From the NCBI GenBank assembly GCA_026120185.1, contig JANUWF010001691.1:558001-622000 (forward strand): 64,000 bases of DNA. The letters run 5' to 3'. A program made the position numbers and the translations under genes. This document shows, in pieces, positions 9,744-21,303 of the stretch. The stretch comes from Voacanga thouarsii (lineage: Eukaryota; Streptophyta; Magnoliopsida; Gentianales; Apocynaceae). The notes under the pieces were generated by a model. The model saw only the letters and a program-made list of their open reading frames with translations. It was not told the origin of the DNA and ran no database searches. Each line of letters begins with the position of its first letter. Within the stretch, counting starts at the first letter, position 1.

Positions 9744-10542
9744 ATTCCGTCTAGATGAAGTGGGGGTTCTCCATTTCAGAGATCAGTTGTGTGTACCCGA
9801 GGAGCAACAGTTAAAGGACAGAATTTTGGAGGAGGCGCACAAGAGCAAGTACGCCATTCATCCAGGGGAAGTCAAGATGTATCAAGATTTGAAGAGAGTC
9901 TATTGGTGGTCCGGACTAAAGCAAGATGTGGTCAAGTATGTCTCGACCTATCTTACCTGCCAAAAGGTCAAAGTGGAACACAAGAAGGCAGCGGGATTAT
10001 TGCAGCCATTGCTAGTACCGGAATGGAAATGGGAGGAAGTGACTATGGATTTTATCACCGGGCTTCCTATGTTAAGGACTCAAAAGGACGCCATATGGGT
10101 GGTGGTGGATCGACTGACCAAGTTGGCTCATTTCATACCGGTGAATGTGAGAGACTCGATGGAGAAACTGGCTCATACTTATGTTCGAGAAATCGTCCAA
10201 CTGCATGGTGTGCCTTCAAGCATAGTGTCAGATCGAGACCCGAGGTTTACATTTCGATTTTGGAGAAAGTTTCAGGAGGCAATGGGGTCGAGTTTAAAAT
10301 TCAGTACGAGGGCACATCCGCAGACCGATGGGCAGTCAGAAAGAGTTATTCAAATATTGGAAGATATGCTGAGAGCCTGTGTTTTGGACTTCGGGGACAA
10401 GTGGATAGAGTGTGTATCGTATGCAGAATTATCATATAACAACAGCTACCAAGCCTCGATTGGGATGGCACCATATGAGGCTTTGTATGGCACAAGTGTC
10501 AAGTACCATTATATTGGAGTTGGTCCGAAGACGGTCATGTGA
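9744..10542 (+). pseudogene. int: Integrase core (A1)
   Basis: Open frame for about 260 codons from 9760. The zinc-binding region has HKSKYAIHPGEVKMY and YVSTYLTCQKVK; the first Cys of the HHCC set is Tyr here. The catalytic triad is visible: Asp in TMDFITGLP, Asp in SDRDPRF, and Glu in HPQTDGQSER about 35 residues later. WVVVDRLTKLAHFIPV is the typical strand between them. The enzyme would join element cDNA to host DNA in the nucleus. The frame closes with TGA at 10540-10542, where the normal reading shifts frame. The zinc-finger change and frameshift make it non-functional. Confidence 0.88.
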
Positions 10543-11087
10543 GCAAAACCAGAGAAGTATGTGTTCAAGAGATGCTGGATAAAGTGAAATTGATCAGGGA
10601 AAAGTTAAAGGCGGCACAGAGTCGGTAGAAGAGCTATGCGGACAACCGGCACAGAGAATTAGAATTTCAAGTCGGGGACAACGTATTTTTGAAATTGACG
10701 CCGAATAGGGGAATTTTGAAGCATCCGAAGGGCGGAAAGTTGAATCCGAGATATTTGGGGCCATTTCTGATTAAGGAAAAGATTGGATCAGCAGCTTACC
10801 GACTGGATCTGCCAGAAGGGTTGACGGAAATCCATGATGTGTTTCATGTGTCACAATTGAAGAAGTATAAAGTGGATCCCGATCATGTATTGAATGATGA
10901 ACTATTAATATTACAGCCAGACCTCAGCTATGTGGAGAAGCCTGTGCGGATATTGGACAACAGTGTCAAGACTCTCCGGAACAAACAGATACCGATGGTT
11001 AAGATTCAATGGGAGCACCATGGCACACAGGATGCCACATGGGAGTCGGAAGAATGGGTTAAGCGGAAGTACCCTGATTTGAAATAG
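10543..11087 (+). pseudogene. int: Integrase C-terminus with chromodomain (A1)
   Basis: After a frameshift and a TAG in the helix before SYADNRHRELEF, the frame is open from 10689. It reads GDNVFLKLTPN, NPRYLGPF (GPY/F module) and EIHDVFHVSQLKKY. It ends with a chromodomain: VEKPVRILDNSVKTLRN, then PMVKIQWEHHGTQDATWE and SEEWVKRKYPDL. Chromodomains at this position define chromoviruses and are known to bias insertion toward heterochromatin. The stop at 11085 is the natural end, and the polypurine tract follows 34 nt later. Confidence 0.88.
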
Positions 11088-11121
11088 AGGTATGCTTGAA
11101 TTTCGGGACGAAATTCTTCTC

Positions 11122-11133
11122 AGGAGGGGAGGA
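11122..11133 (+). other. Polypurine tract (A1)
   Basis: AGGAGGGGAGGA lies immediately before the TG of the 3' LTR. It is the expected primer site for plus-strand synthesis. Confidence 0.88.
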
Positions 11134-11379
11134 TGTGAAACCCCAGTTAAAACCAACCTTAGAGTAAGGGGATTGGGGTGCATATCATATTTCATTTGCA
11201 TGTTTAAATATATTTTTATATGATTTTATGTGTATTAAATTTGAGTTTTATAGTCTAGAGGGCTTGATTATGACTATTGAGCGACAAAGGCGAAATGGTA
11301 ATTTTTAGTTGAGGTGGAAAAAGGGAGATAGCTTGAGGTTGAATAGGAAAATATTTTTAGAGGGAAAATAAGAACAAGA

Positions 11380-11450
11380 GTTGTTGTGGTTTAGTGGTTA
11401 GAGCCTTAGAATTAATTCTTGAGGTCTTGGGTTCAAATTCCATAATAGGA
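11380..11450 (+). promoter_or_regulatory. tRNA-like unit (A1 3' LTR)
   Basis: A box TGGTTTAGTGG at 11387-11397 and B box GGTTCAAATTC at 11430-11440, spaced 43 nt, 253 nt from the LTR start. The anticodon-position triplet is UAA and position 24 is G, giving a better D stem (GTTT with GAGC) than the 5' copy. T-runs follow near 11468-11477. Confidence 0.65.
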
Positions 11451-13049
11451 GCTTCAGCTTAGTTAAATTTTATTTTTGCTTAGGGAGTAATATTTTCGGC
11501 CTTATGAGCTTGGAGTAGGGTAGAAATGTTGTCCTAAGAGAGACACGATAGGAATATCCTCATCCTACTCTTTTGCCTACACAAAATTCCTAAGGGGAAT
11601 CCATTTCTTCTTGATCCTTAATTTTTCCTATTTCTCAATTCATTAGCTTGTTCAAATTGTTCAAGCCAATTTTATTCTAGAGAAATTCCAGCAATGTGCT
11701 GTGGCTTTGTAGGTTCAAAATGTCTTAGTAAGAGACATCTTATGGATCGAAACCATGGAAGAGGGGGAAAGGATTTCAAGTGAATTAAATTCCTTAGTGA
11801 ACTTTCTAAAAACTTTACTCTAGCTAAGTTAATCTTACTTTAGGCATGGAACTGAAATTTTTCCCAGCTTTGTGTGCCTTCAAGGTGTCAAAATTCTTAG
11901 CCCTTATTCCCTCCCAAATGCTGCCAGATAATGGCCTTTTTGATCAGCTTAGAACTTGGTATTTTCTGGCCATTTTCGGAATGCACAAAAGCTGTGCAAA
12001 ACTTGGAAAATTCCTGGGCAAATTCCCAGCTTAGGAGGTTCGAAACCAAGCTGTTTTCTTCCAGTTTTTGTTCAGCATCTTAGCCACATTTTTCCTCCAT
12101 GAAGAAGACTAGAAACCAGCCTTGAAAAACCCTAAAATTCCCCTTCAAATTCCCTGCAAACCGATTGGAAAATTGCAGCCGAAAACTGCCCAGAAAATTC
12201 CAGCAAGCAGCAAAATTTTGTGCAGCAAATTTCCAACCTTGGTTCCTAATTCATCCCTAGCCAAAACTCCATCCTTCTTCTGCACAAATCACCCTTAAAC
12301 CTTCAGTTGCTGAACTCCATTATCCTCCTCAAGCTTCTGCTCGAAAATCCAGTCATGGCTGCACAAAAGATTTCCAAAAAAAATCTACAAACATGATATG
12401 ATTTGGATACCAAAATTCCAGCCACCATGATTTAACAAGATTCTATAAAATATATCTCAAACAACCAGACCATCCCTTCACCATTACGCTCAGTATTTTT
12501 GGCCACCTTTAGCCCCCCTCAACAAGCATTCATCTAGCAGAAACACTGCTAGCAATTCGGCCATGGCAGACTTCCAAAAGCTCTCCCATGATCAAAGGTA
12601 TTCCGGAATATTTAGTTTTCAAATTGGCTTCCCAAAAATATTCTTCAACGATTTCATCAACTAGCCTTTCCTTTTCCCTTCCAAACCAAAAAATCAGCTA
12701 CCAAAACCCTTCAAGCAGTCGGCCAACCCTAATCCTTACAGAATTTCGGCAGCTCCAATCCTAAAAGTTCTCTACTCTCTTCAACATCAAGAACACACAA
12801 CACACCAAGAATACCTACTCCTTCCTTTCACCCAATATTCTCCCAAATCACTACAAACTCCTTCTAAAATTTCTTAATTGAACGTACTCACTATCGTGAG
12901 TCCATCAATACCATTCTTAAAATCAAACTCCAAAATTCAACTTGCTATTTTGCATAAAAAAAACCAGAAATTTTGTGAAGTCTCAAGAACACCTTCAAGG
13001 TAGGTTTGTTCTAACAACTTCATCTTCTCCAATCTTGACCTCTAATGAA

Positions 13050-13100
13050 TATAAATGCGAATCAACATACTAATGGTCTCTCTCTCTCTCTCTCTCTCTC
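13050..13100 (+). promoter_or_regulatory. TATA box plus (TC)12 (A1 3' LTR)
   Basis: TATAAAT at 13050-13056, with the TC repeat at 13077-13100, again 27 nt after the TATA start. In a 3' LTR this could drive read-out transcription into the flank. Confidence 0.5.
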
Positions 13101-14819
13101 AGGGCCGAATCTCTCTCCTCTTGGCCCGTGGCTCCTTCTCCAATGGCCATGCTTTCTCCACCTTCCTTGGACGGATTTAGGCATCTAGGGGTTGTCAACC
13201 ATTCGAAACTCCTTCAAGATATTAAGCAAGCAAGTAAGCCTTTTTAACCCTTTTTTTAAATTCTAGATTCATGTCTGTAGGATGATGTTGATAGAAGATG
13301 GATTGTGGACAGGATTTAAGTATATATTGTTGAGGTTTAAGCATGAATGTATGTACGAATATGAAGGAGATGGGATTTATGCATGGATAGATTATCGTGG
13401 TTGATTGTATGATGATTTGAGGTTTAATGCATGTCCACATGTCATAGGTAGTATTTGTGATGAAGTATGCTAGAGATTACGTCACCTTTGGTGAATATGA
13501 TTTATATTCATGTTGGATTATTGAGGCCATGATCATATTTATGATAGTAGGGGTTAGATTATATCTTGGTAAATTTAGATCTATGCTTATATGCATGATT
13601 TGGATGATTTGATGAATTGGAGGATTGTATATGTTCATGATTGTGGTTAGCCATTAAAGTATGATCAGGATCTAGTTGTCCCTAACCTAATTTTTATTTC
13701 ATGAACAAAATATTTCATAATATGATTTTGCTAGGAATTTCAAAAAAAACCCTATGAGGGGTAAATTTGGATTATTATATATAATAAGGATATTTTAGTC
13801 AAACAAATAATCTAGAAAAATAGAATATATATATATATATATATATATTATAAAATAATGAAATCAACTAAAGCATTTTTTGGAAATAATCATAATTAGA
13901 AAAATATTTATTACTAAAAATTTAATTATTTTCTTTTAATCAAACCCATTAAAAATTTATTTATTGTTTTTCAAGCAAGGCTCATTAAATTTATTTTCAA
14001 CTAATTTTAGTTATCAATTATTTTCTAACAACTAAATTATTAATAAATCATTATTTTACCTAATACCACCTAGGACTTTTCATCAAATAAACTCTAAATT
14101 TTTCTTTGCAAGATTTAAACCATCAACTTATTAGTACTTTTTTCTCAAAACATTAATTATTTTAAATATCAAATTAGGCTTAGCTTATAAACCTATTTAT
14201 TTAAAGTTTGGCCTTAAAGCTTGGGACTCTAGGATCGTGGTGGTAAGGAGTTGAGTTGTTTTAAATTGAGAAAGTGGATTTTGGCTTGAGTTTGATTGTG
14301 GTTTGTATTTGCCCATGTGGGGTTAGGTCAGCTGTTGGAGGCCTTATATTGTGAGCAAGAATCAGATATACTCCTGCATAAAACCTGATTGATGAAACAT
14401 GTTTATTATGGCAAGCTAAATGTAGAGTGCATGGACACTCAATTTTGCAAGGGCAATTGAGGATTAACTTCTTACCTATTTCAGACAAATAATTTATTTC
14501 AAAGTTACTAAGCAGATTTACTCAATCTCAAAACTCTTTCCGAAACTGATTTTTATAAAGGCTTTGGGAACCCTTAATTGCCATTTTCATGTGGAACAAT
14601 GTTTTGTTCATTTTATCCCAAGTGGAAAATTTCGTTGAGTACTAGAAAAGGGTGGACTACTAGGGCTAGTTTTTGAGGGGTTTGGGTAAGTCTCTCAGCA
14701 GGTGGCCACCTCTGAGGGATGAGTCCTTCCCGGATAGGACGTCAGTCCAGTAGATCATTGTGTATAAAGAATGAGGAGTATCTTGCCCGGTAGGCCGATC
14801 ACCTACTTTTGTCAATCTA

Positions 14820-14904
14820 CACAAAGTGTGGCATTCTGACCGGCAGTATGCACAAAGTGTGGCATTCTAACCGGCAGTATGCACAAAGTGTGGCATGCTG
14901 ACCA
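14820..14904 (+). repeat. Three-copy 31-nt tandem repeat (A1 3' LTR)
   Basis: Units start at 14820, 14851 and 14882, each beginning CACAAAGTGTGGCAT; the first two continue into CCGGCAGTATG. Copy number differs from the 5' LTR (two) and solo LTR A3 (one). Confidence 0.8.
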
Positions 14905-15440
14905 TACGGTTATGGGGCCCAACGTGTGGTACCCATGATCATTTCCTTGAGTGGTTGATTTTATTGATTATGTATGGTTGGAAAAGCTAAAACACCACTC
15001 TTGCTTTTGACTAATGTTTATTGCTTGCCAGTGATCTCTTATAAAGAATTTTTTACTTTGCATTCATGAACTGTTTTCACTGAACACCCAAATCAAACAT
15101 GGACATACTGAGATTTCTGTCTCACCACCATTTTTACCATGATTTCAGGTCGATCCTGTTGTGGGGATGAATAGCTAGATATTGCCTGCTTGGAAGATTT
15201 TCTGATAATTTATCTTGTGTAATATTTTGGGGAGATGAGAGTAGATAAATTTTATTATAGATTTATTTTTGGTATTCTCAGATTTATTCTTCGATTGATT
15301 TTTGTGATGTAATAAATTTTAAGTTCAAGTATCATTTTTATTCCACTATTTCATTTGTGTGACCTAGTTATAAAGACCCCTTGTCCTTTGGACGGGGTGA
15401 CATCCCCGGCCTTGGCGGGCCTAAGTAACGGGGTGTTACA

Positions 15441-16865
15441 CACTCAACACCTAAAAAGTACCCGAAAGCCCAAATATCCCTATCTTTATGTAATAATAAA
15501 AAACTAATTAACAACCAAGTTCTAATCCTTCAACCACTCACTCAAGTTAATCAAAGAAAAACAAACATTGGGCCAATTAATTTAGTGTTCAACTCCTAAC
15601 CCCATCTCTTAATTCAATAAAAGTGAACCAATCAATTGAATAAACTAACCAAGCCCAAAAAATTAATCCAACAAAATAATGCCCAAAGTAATTAAATACA
15701 AGATGTTGGAATTCAACAAATCATAAATATAACTGAATATAAGAACACAGATTCGGGTTCATCCTCCAAAGACAACTAAATCATATAAATCTCAATATTG
15801 TTAAAGTATAATAGAAAGGAAAAGAGAGAATATCACTCATAGACAAGATCTTGATCTTTTTCTTCCTTCGATTTCCTAGACCAACTCTTTCTTCTTCTCA
15901 TTGTTTCTCCCAGATCTTCCATTTCTTGGTGTTTCTCTTGAGCTCCCTAAGGGATCTCTTAGTTTCTTGCTAACCAAAGATCATTATTTAAGGTTTATAA
16001 TGAGGTATACATATAGTGAAAAATTAAGAAAAATCTAAAAATGCACTGTATAGTGCATCTCTCTACGTTTTTTTAGACTTATGGGCAGCCAAGTAAAGTG
16101 GAACGTCGTTAGGCTACCTAGTTTTTCGACAGAGGTGCATTCCTACAATGCCTTATTTCTTGACAATGGGCCGGCCCAGGGAAGTTCTTTCTTGGGCTGT
16201 TTGACTAAAAAAATTATTGCAGTATAGTTTCTTTATAAGTGGCATAAAGAAGTTTAACTTCCCTAGGTTTTCTCTCCTAGGCTGTCTAGAGAGATAGAAG
16301 CTCCCTGGGCAACCACATGGCTGTGCAAATTATCTCCTGGTCTTTACCTAGGCGGCCTAGGGAAGTAGAAGTTCACTAGGTGGCCCCTTCCCTTAGATAA
16401 ATGGCTATTTGCTGTGCTTTGGGTGGCCTTAGGAATTTGAGGTTCCCTTAGCCGCCTTGTTCCTTCTTTTGGCCACCATATAACCTCTAGGGGACCTACG
16501 GAAGTTGCCATTTCTTTGGGCTTTTATTCCATTTATTCTCTTTCTTCTTCATTTTCACTATTTTCATCTCTAATTGGTATTTTCTTTATTTCCTTCAAAA
16601 ATAAGATAAAAAGGGTGTGGAAAGTAGTGATTTAAATAAGAATTTATCACTATTAAAGAAAAAAAGCACTAAAAAAGAAGTATATGATGAGCCCACATCG
16701 TATACCTCCATATTTAAACCTTTGTTGAGCTTAAGCAAACTACAGTTATTCCAAGACAAAGAATTAACTAATTTACAAATTGAGCATCTTACATTTATTC
16801 ACAACTTTACTAGTATAGAAATCAAGAAAAATATATTATTTTATAAGGACAAAGAATAATTATCA
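15441..16865 (-). repeat. Degenerate Athila/Tat-like LTR/UTR debris
   Basis: About 15900-16690 matches 1481-2250 in the same orientation, including AAGGGATCTCTTAG and ACCAAAGATCATTATTTAAG. 16690-16865 matches the UTR start at 2260-2380 (CCTCCATATTTAAACC, GACAAAGAATTAACTAATTT). 15441-15714 is AT-rich with no recognised content and may continue the UTR interrupted at 3342. No gene is seen; the 80-codon frame at 16617 is a chance ORF. Confidence 0.55.
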
Positions 16866-17084
16866 ATGTATCCACCCCTTATTCCCTTTGAATACTAAAC
16901 AAAGTAGCATAATTTTAACTTTTGTTCTAATTTGTCCCATTTGTTCAGTGCATAAGCTGGACATCCTCATATCTTCAGATGATTTAGACTAGGCTTTGAC
17001 ATGGTCAACATCTCATTGGGTGTCTTAGGAACTGACTTAGAAGGTACTACTAAGTTCAAAATATATGCCGTTATTTATAGGGTA
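16866..17084 (-). pseudogene. Ty1/Copia integrase C-terminal fragment
   Basis: On the minus strand it aligns with 23190-23410 of Copia element G1, both passing through a region that reads KPSLNHLKI here and KPSLNYLKLWGYPTY in G1. There is an in-frame stop after LKI. It is cut on the right by the Athila/Tat-like LTR starting at 17085, and on the left it abuts old UTR debris. Only about 70 codons are left. Confidence 0.65.
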
Positions 17085-18585
17085 TGATATGGGCTAAATT
17101 CACCGATATTTTCCCAGTTAATTGAGGGTATTTTACAATACATTTGATGCAATAACCAGTCATTTTCCTTCATGTTTGATATTTTACATTCGAAAAGATA
17201 TTTTGATGATTTTATACAGAATTGGATGAAAAACGAGAAAAAACCATCGACGTTGTAGTACACGACCGACAGAGCATTACTGATGCTGGCACTACTCTGG
17301 AAAGGAGCGAAATCGAGAAAAAAAATAGAGTGATGCCAGGCAAACAAAGCATAACTAGTGCCAGCTCTACACAGGACAGCCGGCGCCGACTTCGTGCTGT
17401 ACAATGTCTGTGGGTTTTCCTTTTCCAAGTAGATTTTGGTAATTTCAGTTAGATTCTTTTAGGCATTTTTTCAACCACAAAAGAGGACTCTTGTAGGAAT
17501 TTTTTGGCAATTAGAACTCATATAAATACAAGAGAATAACATTGTACAAACTAGTTTTCATAGTTTTCAATTCATCAGTGTAATATCTTTAGAAAATTCC
17601 TAGGGAAGCACCAAGATTTAGGAGGATCAAGGGAAATTCTTGGAAAGGAAGAGAAGGTTGATCAAGAAGGTTTCAGGGAAGAAGAAGAAGGCTTACTTGT
17701 CTACGAGTGGTTTCTTTTTCTCTTATTTCTAATTTATTAACAATTTAAGATTAATGTTTTAATTGCCTTTAGATGATATTCTTTTGAATTCTTAATTTTG
17801 TATTGATTTTAGTTCTATGATCAATTTATTGCAATTCTTAGTATTTGATTACTTGAGCATAATATCTTGTTGGATTGATTAGTTCTCTTCAAAATGAACT
17901 TGAAAGACAATGGTGGGACAGAATGGCCAACTAATTAATTCAAAACTAGTTATTCTTAACATGCTTGAAAAAAAGATTAAGGGTTAGGACTAAGTAATCA
18001 ATGATTGGTTGATGATTGATAGAATATAGATTCATTGGATAATTTTATGCTTATATTATTCAGAATATAGGGATTTGTGTGAGGATTGATTTTAATGTGT
18101 CTATTGGATAAATTGGTTGAGACAGAATATGTTCACTAATTTAACTAGAAGATTGTGATTCTATAGATTGCAAATAAAGTGGGTCTAATTTAATCCTTCA
18201 TGATGTCAAAATAATAATTAATTAAGAGAATAGCTAGCCAATCATTAGTATGTATTCCACGATTTCAATCTATTTACATGTCTTTTCTCCTTGTTCTTAC
18301 TCATTGATTATCCTTGTGACTTTTCTTGTATAACTTGATTTTCTCTAGTATATTAGGTTAGTAGGTTATTTGCTTCTATTCCTTAGCTCTATTGGCTAAA
18401 CAATATAGATTTGGGTAAAGCAAGGTGGGAGCCTAAGTTTTCATGGATTCGATACTTGCTATTCCTTATATTATACGATGGGTTTACTTGCCCGTATGCG
18501 TGGTTTTAGTGGTTAGTATTTTATTAAAGCTTAATTGACTGTGTAATTTGTTGGTAATATTTTTTGCACTAAAAAACACACATCA
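17085..18585 (+). repeat. 5' LTR of E1 (1501 bp)
   Basis: Starts TGATATGGGCTAAAT and ends ACACACATCA. The start resembles other LTRs of this group (35668 TGATAAGGGCTAAAAT; 53156 minus TGATAGGGCCAAAAT). It contains a GC-rich patch at about 17285-17395, with GCCGGCGCCGA at 17379-17389, inside otherwise AT-rich DNA. Confidence 0.8.
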
Positions 18586-18591
18586 TGTTTT

Positions 18592-18609
18592 TGGTGCCGT
18601 AGCCGGGGA
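18592..18609 (+). other. Primer binding site, tRNA-Asp type (E1)
   Basis: TGGTGCCGTAGCCGGGGA follows the LTR after six bases. The Athila/Tat-type site complementary to tRNA-Asp is TGGCGCCGTTGCCGGGGA, so two positions differ. Confidence 0.8.
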
Positions 18610-19082
18610 TGGGCACTATCGAAAATACTCTAATCTTGTTGATTTAGACTTTGTTGTATTTTTAAATATCACTAACTTTTATGTTTAGGTAATTTGTGAA
18701 TATTTCTAATCTGTGTATTTTTCTTTTCTTTTTTTTTGTTATTTTTGTTTGCTTTTATTTTTATTTACAATTTAATATTTTTTTTTTTTAGAGAGAGAGG
18801 TTCAAAACAGCATCATAGACAATTATTCATGGGCACAATGTCAAATGAGCTACAATGATGATATATTGGCAAGGTTACCAGCTCAGATTGATGCTTTTTG
18901 TGAGACGTCACTCGAAGCCTCAATGCATTCTTTTGTCGCCAATACAAATTTATCTGTTAAGTGGCATGAAGAAGCATCCTAATGCATGAGCCATCAAAGA
19001 TCACAATTAGCTAAATTGCTTTAGGATGCAATAAAGGCCCATGCATTTGACCAAGTGAACCCCCAAAAGGAAGAAAGATGAT

Positions 19083-19574
19083 ATGACAGAAAATTGCACA
19101 ATGTGGCAAGAGAGGTATTCGATTCTACTCTATGCTAATAATTCTAACTTCTTTTTGTCACGTGATATTTTAGGTTCCTCTCAATTCTTGGAGACCAATG
19201 GTCCAAATGATGATGTGTTAAGTTTACCATGCCTCAAGGAGTTGGATCTTTCAATGTTACATCAAACGAAGTGCTTGGAGGATATTGACAAATTCTACCT
19301 TTCACCCCAATTTAAGGGTGGTAACATGGCATTTGTAGAACCATTGAAAAGTAAAGATTTCTTTATCCCATCTTTAAGAACGCTATTGCTAAGTTGTCAT
19401 GGGAATTTTCATTATGACAAATCATTTGAATGGTTAAAGGGTGATTTGAAGTTTGATGCATTCTTTAGAGACTATGTGCACTTATATATTGACAAAAATA
19501 TTTGTGTGTCTAAAGGAATGTTAGAGAATGAGGTTTATGTGTTTTTCTTTGTTGAGAAAAAATTGCTTTCATGA
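19083..19574 (+). CDS. Small ORF of pol-less family E (unknown function)
   Basis: A 163-codon frame with no domain I recognise. From residue 17 it reads YANNSN, then GPNDDVLSLPCLKELDLS and HQTKCLEDIDKFYLSP, then LLLSCHGNFHYDKS and LENEVYVFF. The YANNSN to KSKDFF portion is conserved in E2 on the other strand (54610-54359), which argues for a real gene of this family. The true start is probably upstream: an out-of-frame degenerate stretch (18838-19082) encodes ARLPAQIDAFCETSLEAS and HQRSQLAKLL, also matched in E2 (LTRLQAQINAFS and HQRTQLAKLVEDAIKAY), but stops break it. This upstream part vaguely resembles the helical region after gag. Possibly a shortened gag-related protein; low certainty. 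Confidence 0.45.
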   Translation: MTENCTMWQERYSILLYANNSNFFLSRDILGSSQFLETNGPNDDVLSLPCLKELDLSMLHQTKCLEDIDKFYLSPQFKGGNMAFVEPLKSKDFFIPSLRTLLLSCHGNFHYDKSFEWLKGDLKFDAFFRDYVHLYIDKNICVSKGMLENEVYVFFFVEKKLLS

Positions 19575-20308
19575 ACCTTCTATTTTTCAAAAGCCTCTCT
19601 TATTTCTACTTTCATCATCCTTGCCTTTTTAAAGAAGCATTAATGTCTTTTACAAAGGGATGTTGAGAAAGCATGATGAGTGGAAAGAGTTTGTCTCTTT
19701 GTCTTAGGTTGGGTTTTCTTTAGTCAGTCAAGTGTTTTTTCCCTCCCCAAATTAGGAAAATATTTTCCATCTTACGTGTGAGGGAGTGAGTCATGTCTTT
19801 ACTTGCTTCATTAGGTGAGTCTATTTTTCTTTAATTTGTTTTCTTTCATTTAGGTGAGTCTTTCTTTTGTTATTATTTTCTTTGTACTTTTATTTATGTT
19901 TTCTTTTGTATGACAGAATAAAGTCCTCTTGGACAAGCTCCTTTTTCTTTTCCAAGTTCATCTTTAGTGGAGCTTATTATACTCAGAGAATATTGCTTAA
20001 CTACCCCTTTATTATTTTTGGTACCTTTGGAGATGGTTTCTTGTGTTAATTTTTGTCCAATAAGGACATTGTTCAGTTTAAGTGTGGGAAAGTGGTTTAG
20101 TAGTATTCTTTGTCCAAGTTTTTATTAATTATATTGGTGTTATCTTGGTATCAAGTGACTTTGAAACAATTTTGTTGAAAATTTTGACAAATTTGAAAGT
20201 TTTGAAATTTCGGAGATAAATCGAGTTTATTTGTCTATAATGATGTTTTGATTTTCTTTTTACTTTGGATATATATTTGTCATTCATTATGTATGGATTT
20301 TTATTTAA
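19575..20308 (+). repeat. 3' tail/UTR of E1
   Basis: Matches the minus strand of 53669-54180 (shared GGACAAGC with following TTGCTTAACT). It then runs into the Athila/Tat UTR motif TTCAGTTTAAGTGTGGG and a stretch like 34730-34800 (TTTGTCATTCATT near 20276). Short ORFs here are not conserved. Confidence 0.6.
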
Positions 20309-21303
20309 AAGGTATACTTGAGCCATTACGGGGACCAAAAGACATATTAATCATGCCTACTAAAAAGACCAAAATGCCTTTACTATTAAATAGTCTCATT
20401 TTATCATTTTAAATATTTTCATTTGTCACCATTTGGAAATATTGACCCCAAGAATAATATTGCTAAAGCAATGTCTCTGACCTAAAGGTGAAATGACAGA
20501 AATACCCTTTTTTAACACACTTCAATGAGATAGGATAATGTACTAACACCCATCTCAAAGACATCTACCATCCTTAGATATTTAGTCTGAGAATCCATGA
20601 CTCACTTTAATGCACTTGCTTATCATTGTAAATTACCCAATAGCGCACATTCTAGAATCAAGTTCCTAGGGCCCTGGATCATTAGATTATCCTAGACAAT
20701 CATAAAGGGGTGATTTAACTTCATAAGTGAAGCGTAGAAACTCTATTCCATGGGTCCGTCTTAACTAACTAGAGTAATACACCCAACATACAAGGATATT
20801 AATCTCACAAAATAAATCTCACCCAATATACATCGAAGTATAAACCCCTAGTTTCACCAGACCACCAACTCATACTCAAGTATGAAGGTATCCGTTCATG
20901 TTATAGTAGAAATAGTCTGGTCTCTATAATTATAGTACTTTGAGAGAGACGACTACTCTAGGTTCAGTTTTATATATTCAAAATATGCTTACTCTTATGA
21001 TATGAGTGAACTACTCACTGGTTTAAGGTAAACCATTCCTCATTGGAAATCATGACACAATAGTCTTACCTTGATGAAATACCCAATTCCATTAAATGAC
21101 TAAGAACTCAATTTTTCTTGTATGACAAGTATCTATGGTCTATGCCTTTTTGTGAAAAATGAACCAACACATACACCATTACTTATCATACTTGGACTTT
21201 TAAATGTGCAATAATGTAAATAACAAACTAAATTGATTGAATAAACATTTTATTGCAACATATTTACACAGAATACATAGTCTTTAAGGGCATACTTCTA
21301 ATA
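20309..21303 (-). repeat. 3' LTR of G1 (truncated)
   Basis: It begins next to the purine-rich AAGTGGGAAAT on the minus strand and reads TATTAGAAGTATGCCC. The first dinucleotide is TA where TG is normal. It is closely related to H (for example the block ATGAGGAATGGTTTACCTTAAA in both). The distal end is cut at about 20309 against the tail of E1. Confidence 0.75.

Larger units (their letters stand above)
3343..15440 (+). mobile_element. Tekay/Del-like Ty3/Gypsy chromovirus A1, two LTRs, defective
   Basis: A 12.1-kb LTR retrotransposon with 5' LTR (3343-7721), initiator-Met PBS (7724), accessory ORF (7820-8317), gag remnant, RNase H, integrase with C-terminal chromodomain, polypurine tract (11122-11133) and 3' LTR (11134-15440). 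Both LTRs start TGTGAAACCCC and end GTTACA. Long LTRs, tRNA-iMet priming and a chromodomain are the combination known for Tekay/Del chromoviruses. Zinc knuckle, protease and most of the reverse transcriptase are deleted, and the remaining pol has stops and frameshifts, so it is not autonomous. The first ~185 nt of the two LTRs differ at about 16 sites by eye, so the insertion is not recent. Flanks CAACA and CACTC do not form a clean target-site duplication, although CAACA recurs 4 nt further out at 15445. Confidence 0.9.
11134..15440 (+). repeat. 3' LTR of A1 (4307 bp)
   Basis: Starts TGTGAAACCCC and ends GGGTGTTACA. Compared with the 5' LTR it lacks about 85 bases around 14759 (the block with TTGCCGGAATGGACACC). 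It has a shorter TC repeat, a third tandem repeat unit at 14820-14904, and a TA tract at about 13826-13849. It carries its own tRNA-like unit, TATA box and donor-like GTAAGC (13234). Confidence 0.92.
17085..20308 (+). mobile_element. Pol-less Athila/Tat-like element E1 (5' LTR, PBS, small ORF, tail)
   Basis: Order: LTR 17085-18585, tRNA-Asp PBS at 18592, leader, degenerate frame (about 18838-19082) running into an open frame (19083-19574), then a tail with TTCAGTTTAAGTGTGGG near 20072. That motif is also found just after integrase in element I (34618). Between PBS and tail there is no gag, protease, RT or integrase. The minus-strand copy E2 (53669-58179) has the same order and the same small frame, so the missing pol is a shared property and not a private deletion. 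The 3' LTR is lost: the UTR stops at 20308 against a Copia LTR. Confidence 0.65.

Noticed and set aside
9789..10439. 216-codon ORF overlapping the integrase
   Set aside because: It is the +1/+2 shadow of the integrase frame, which has clear motifs; the shadow shows none.
3338..15449. CAACA target-site duplication for A1
   Set aside because: CAACA precedes the 5' LTR but appears after the 3' LTR only at a 4-nt offset (15445-15449), so a clean duplication is not supported.
17075..17452. Overlapping ORFs of 117 and 76 codons on opposite strands at the LTR start of E1
   Set aside because: They cross the LTR border into unrelated Copia debris and are not kept in E2 or element I.
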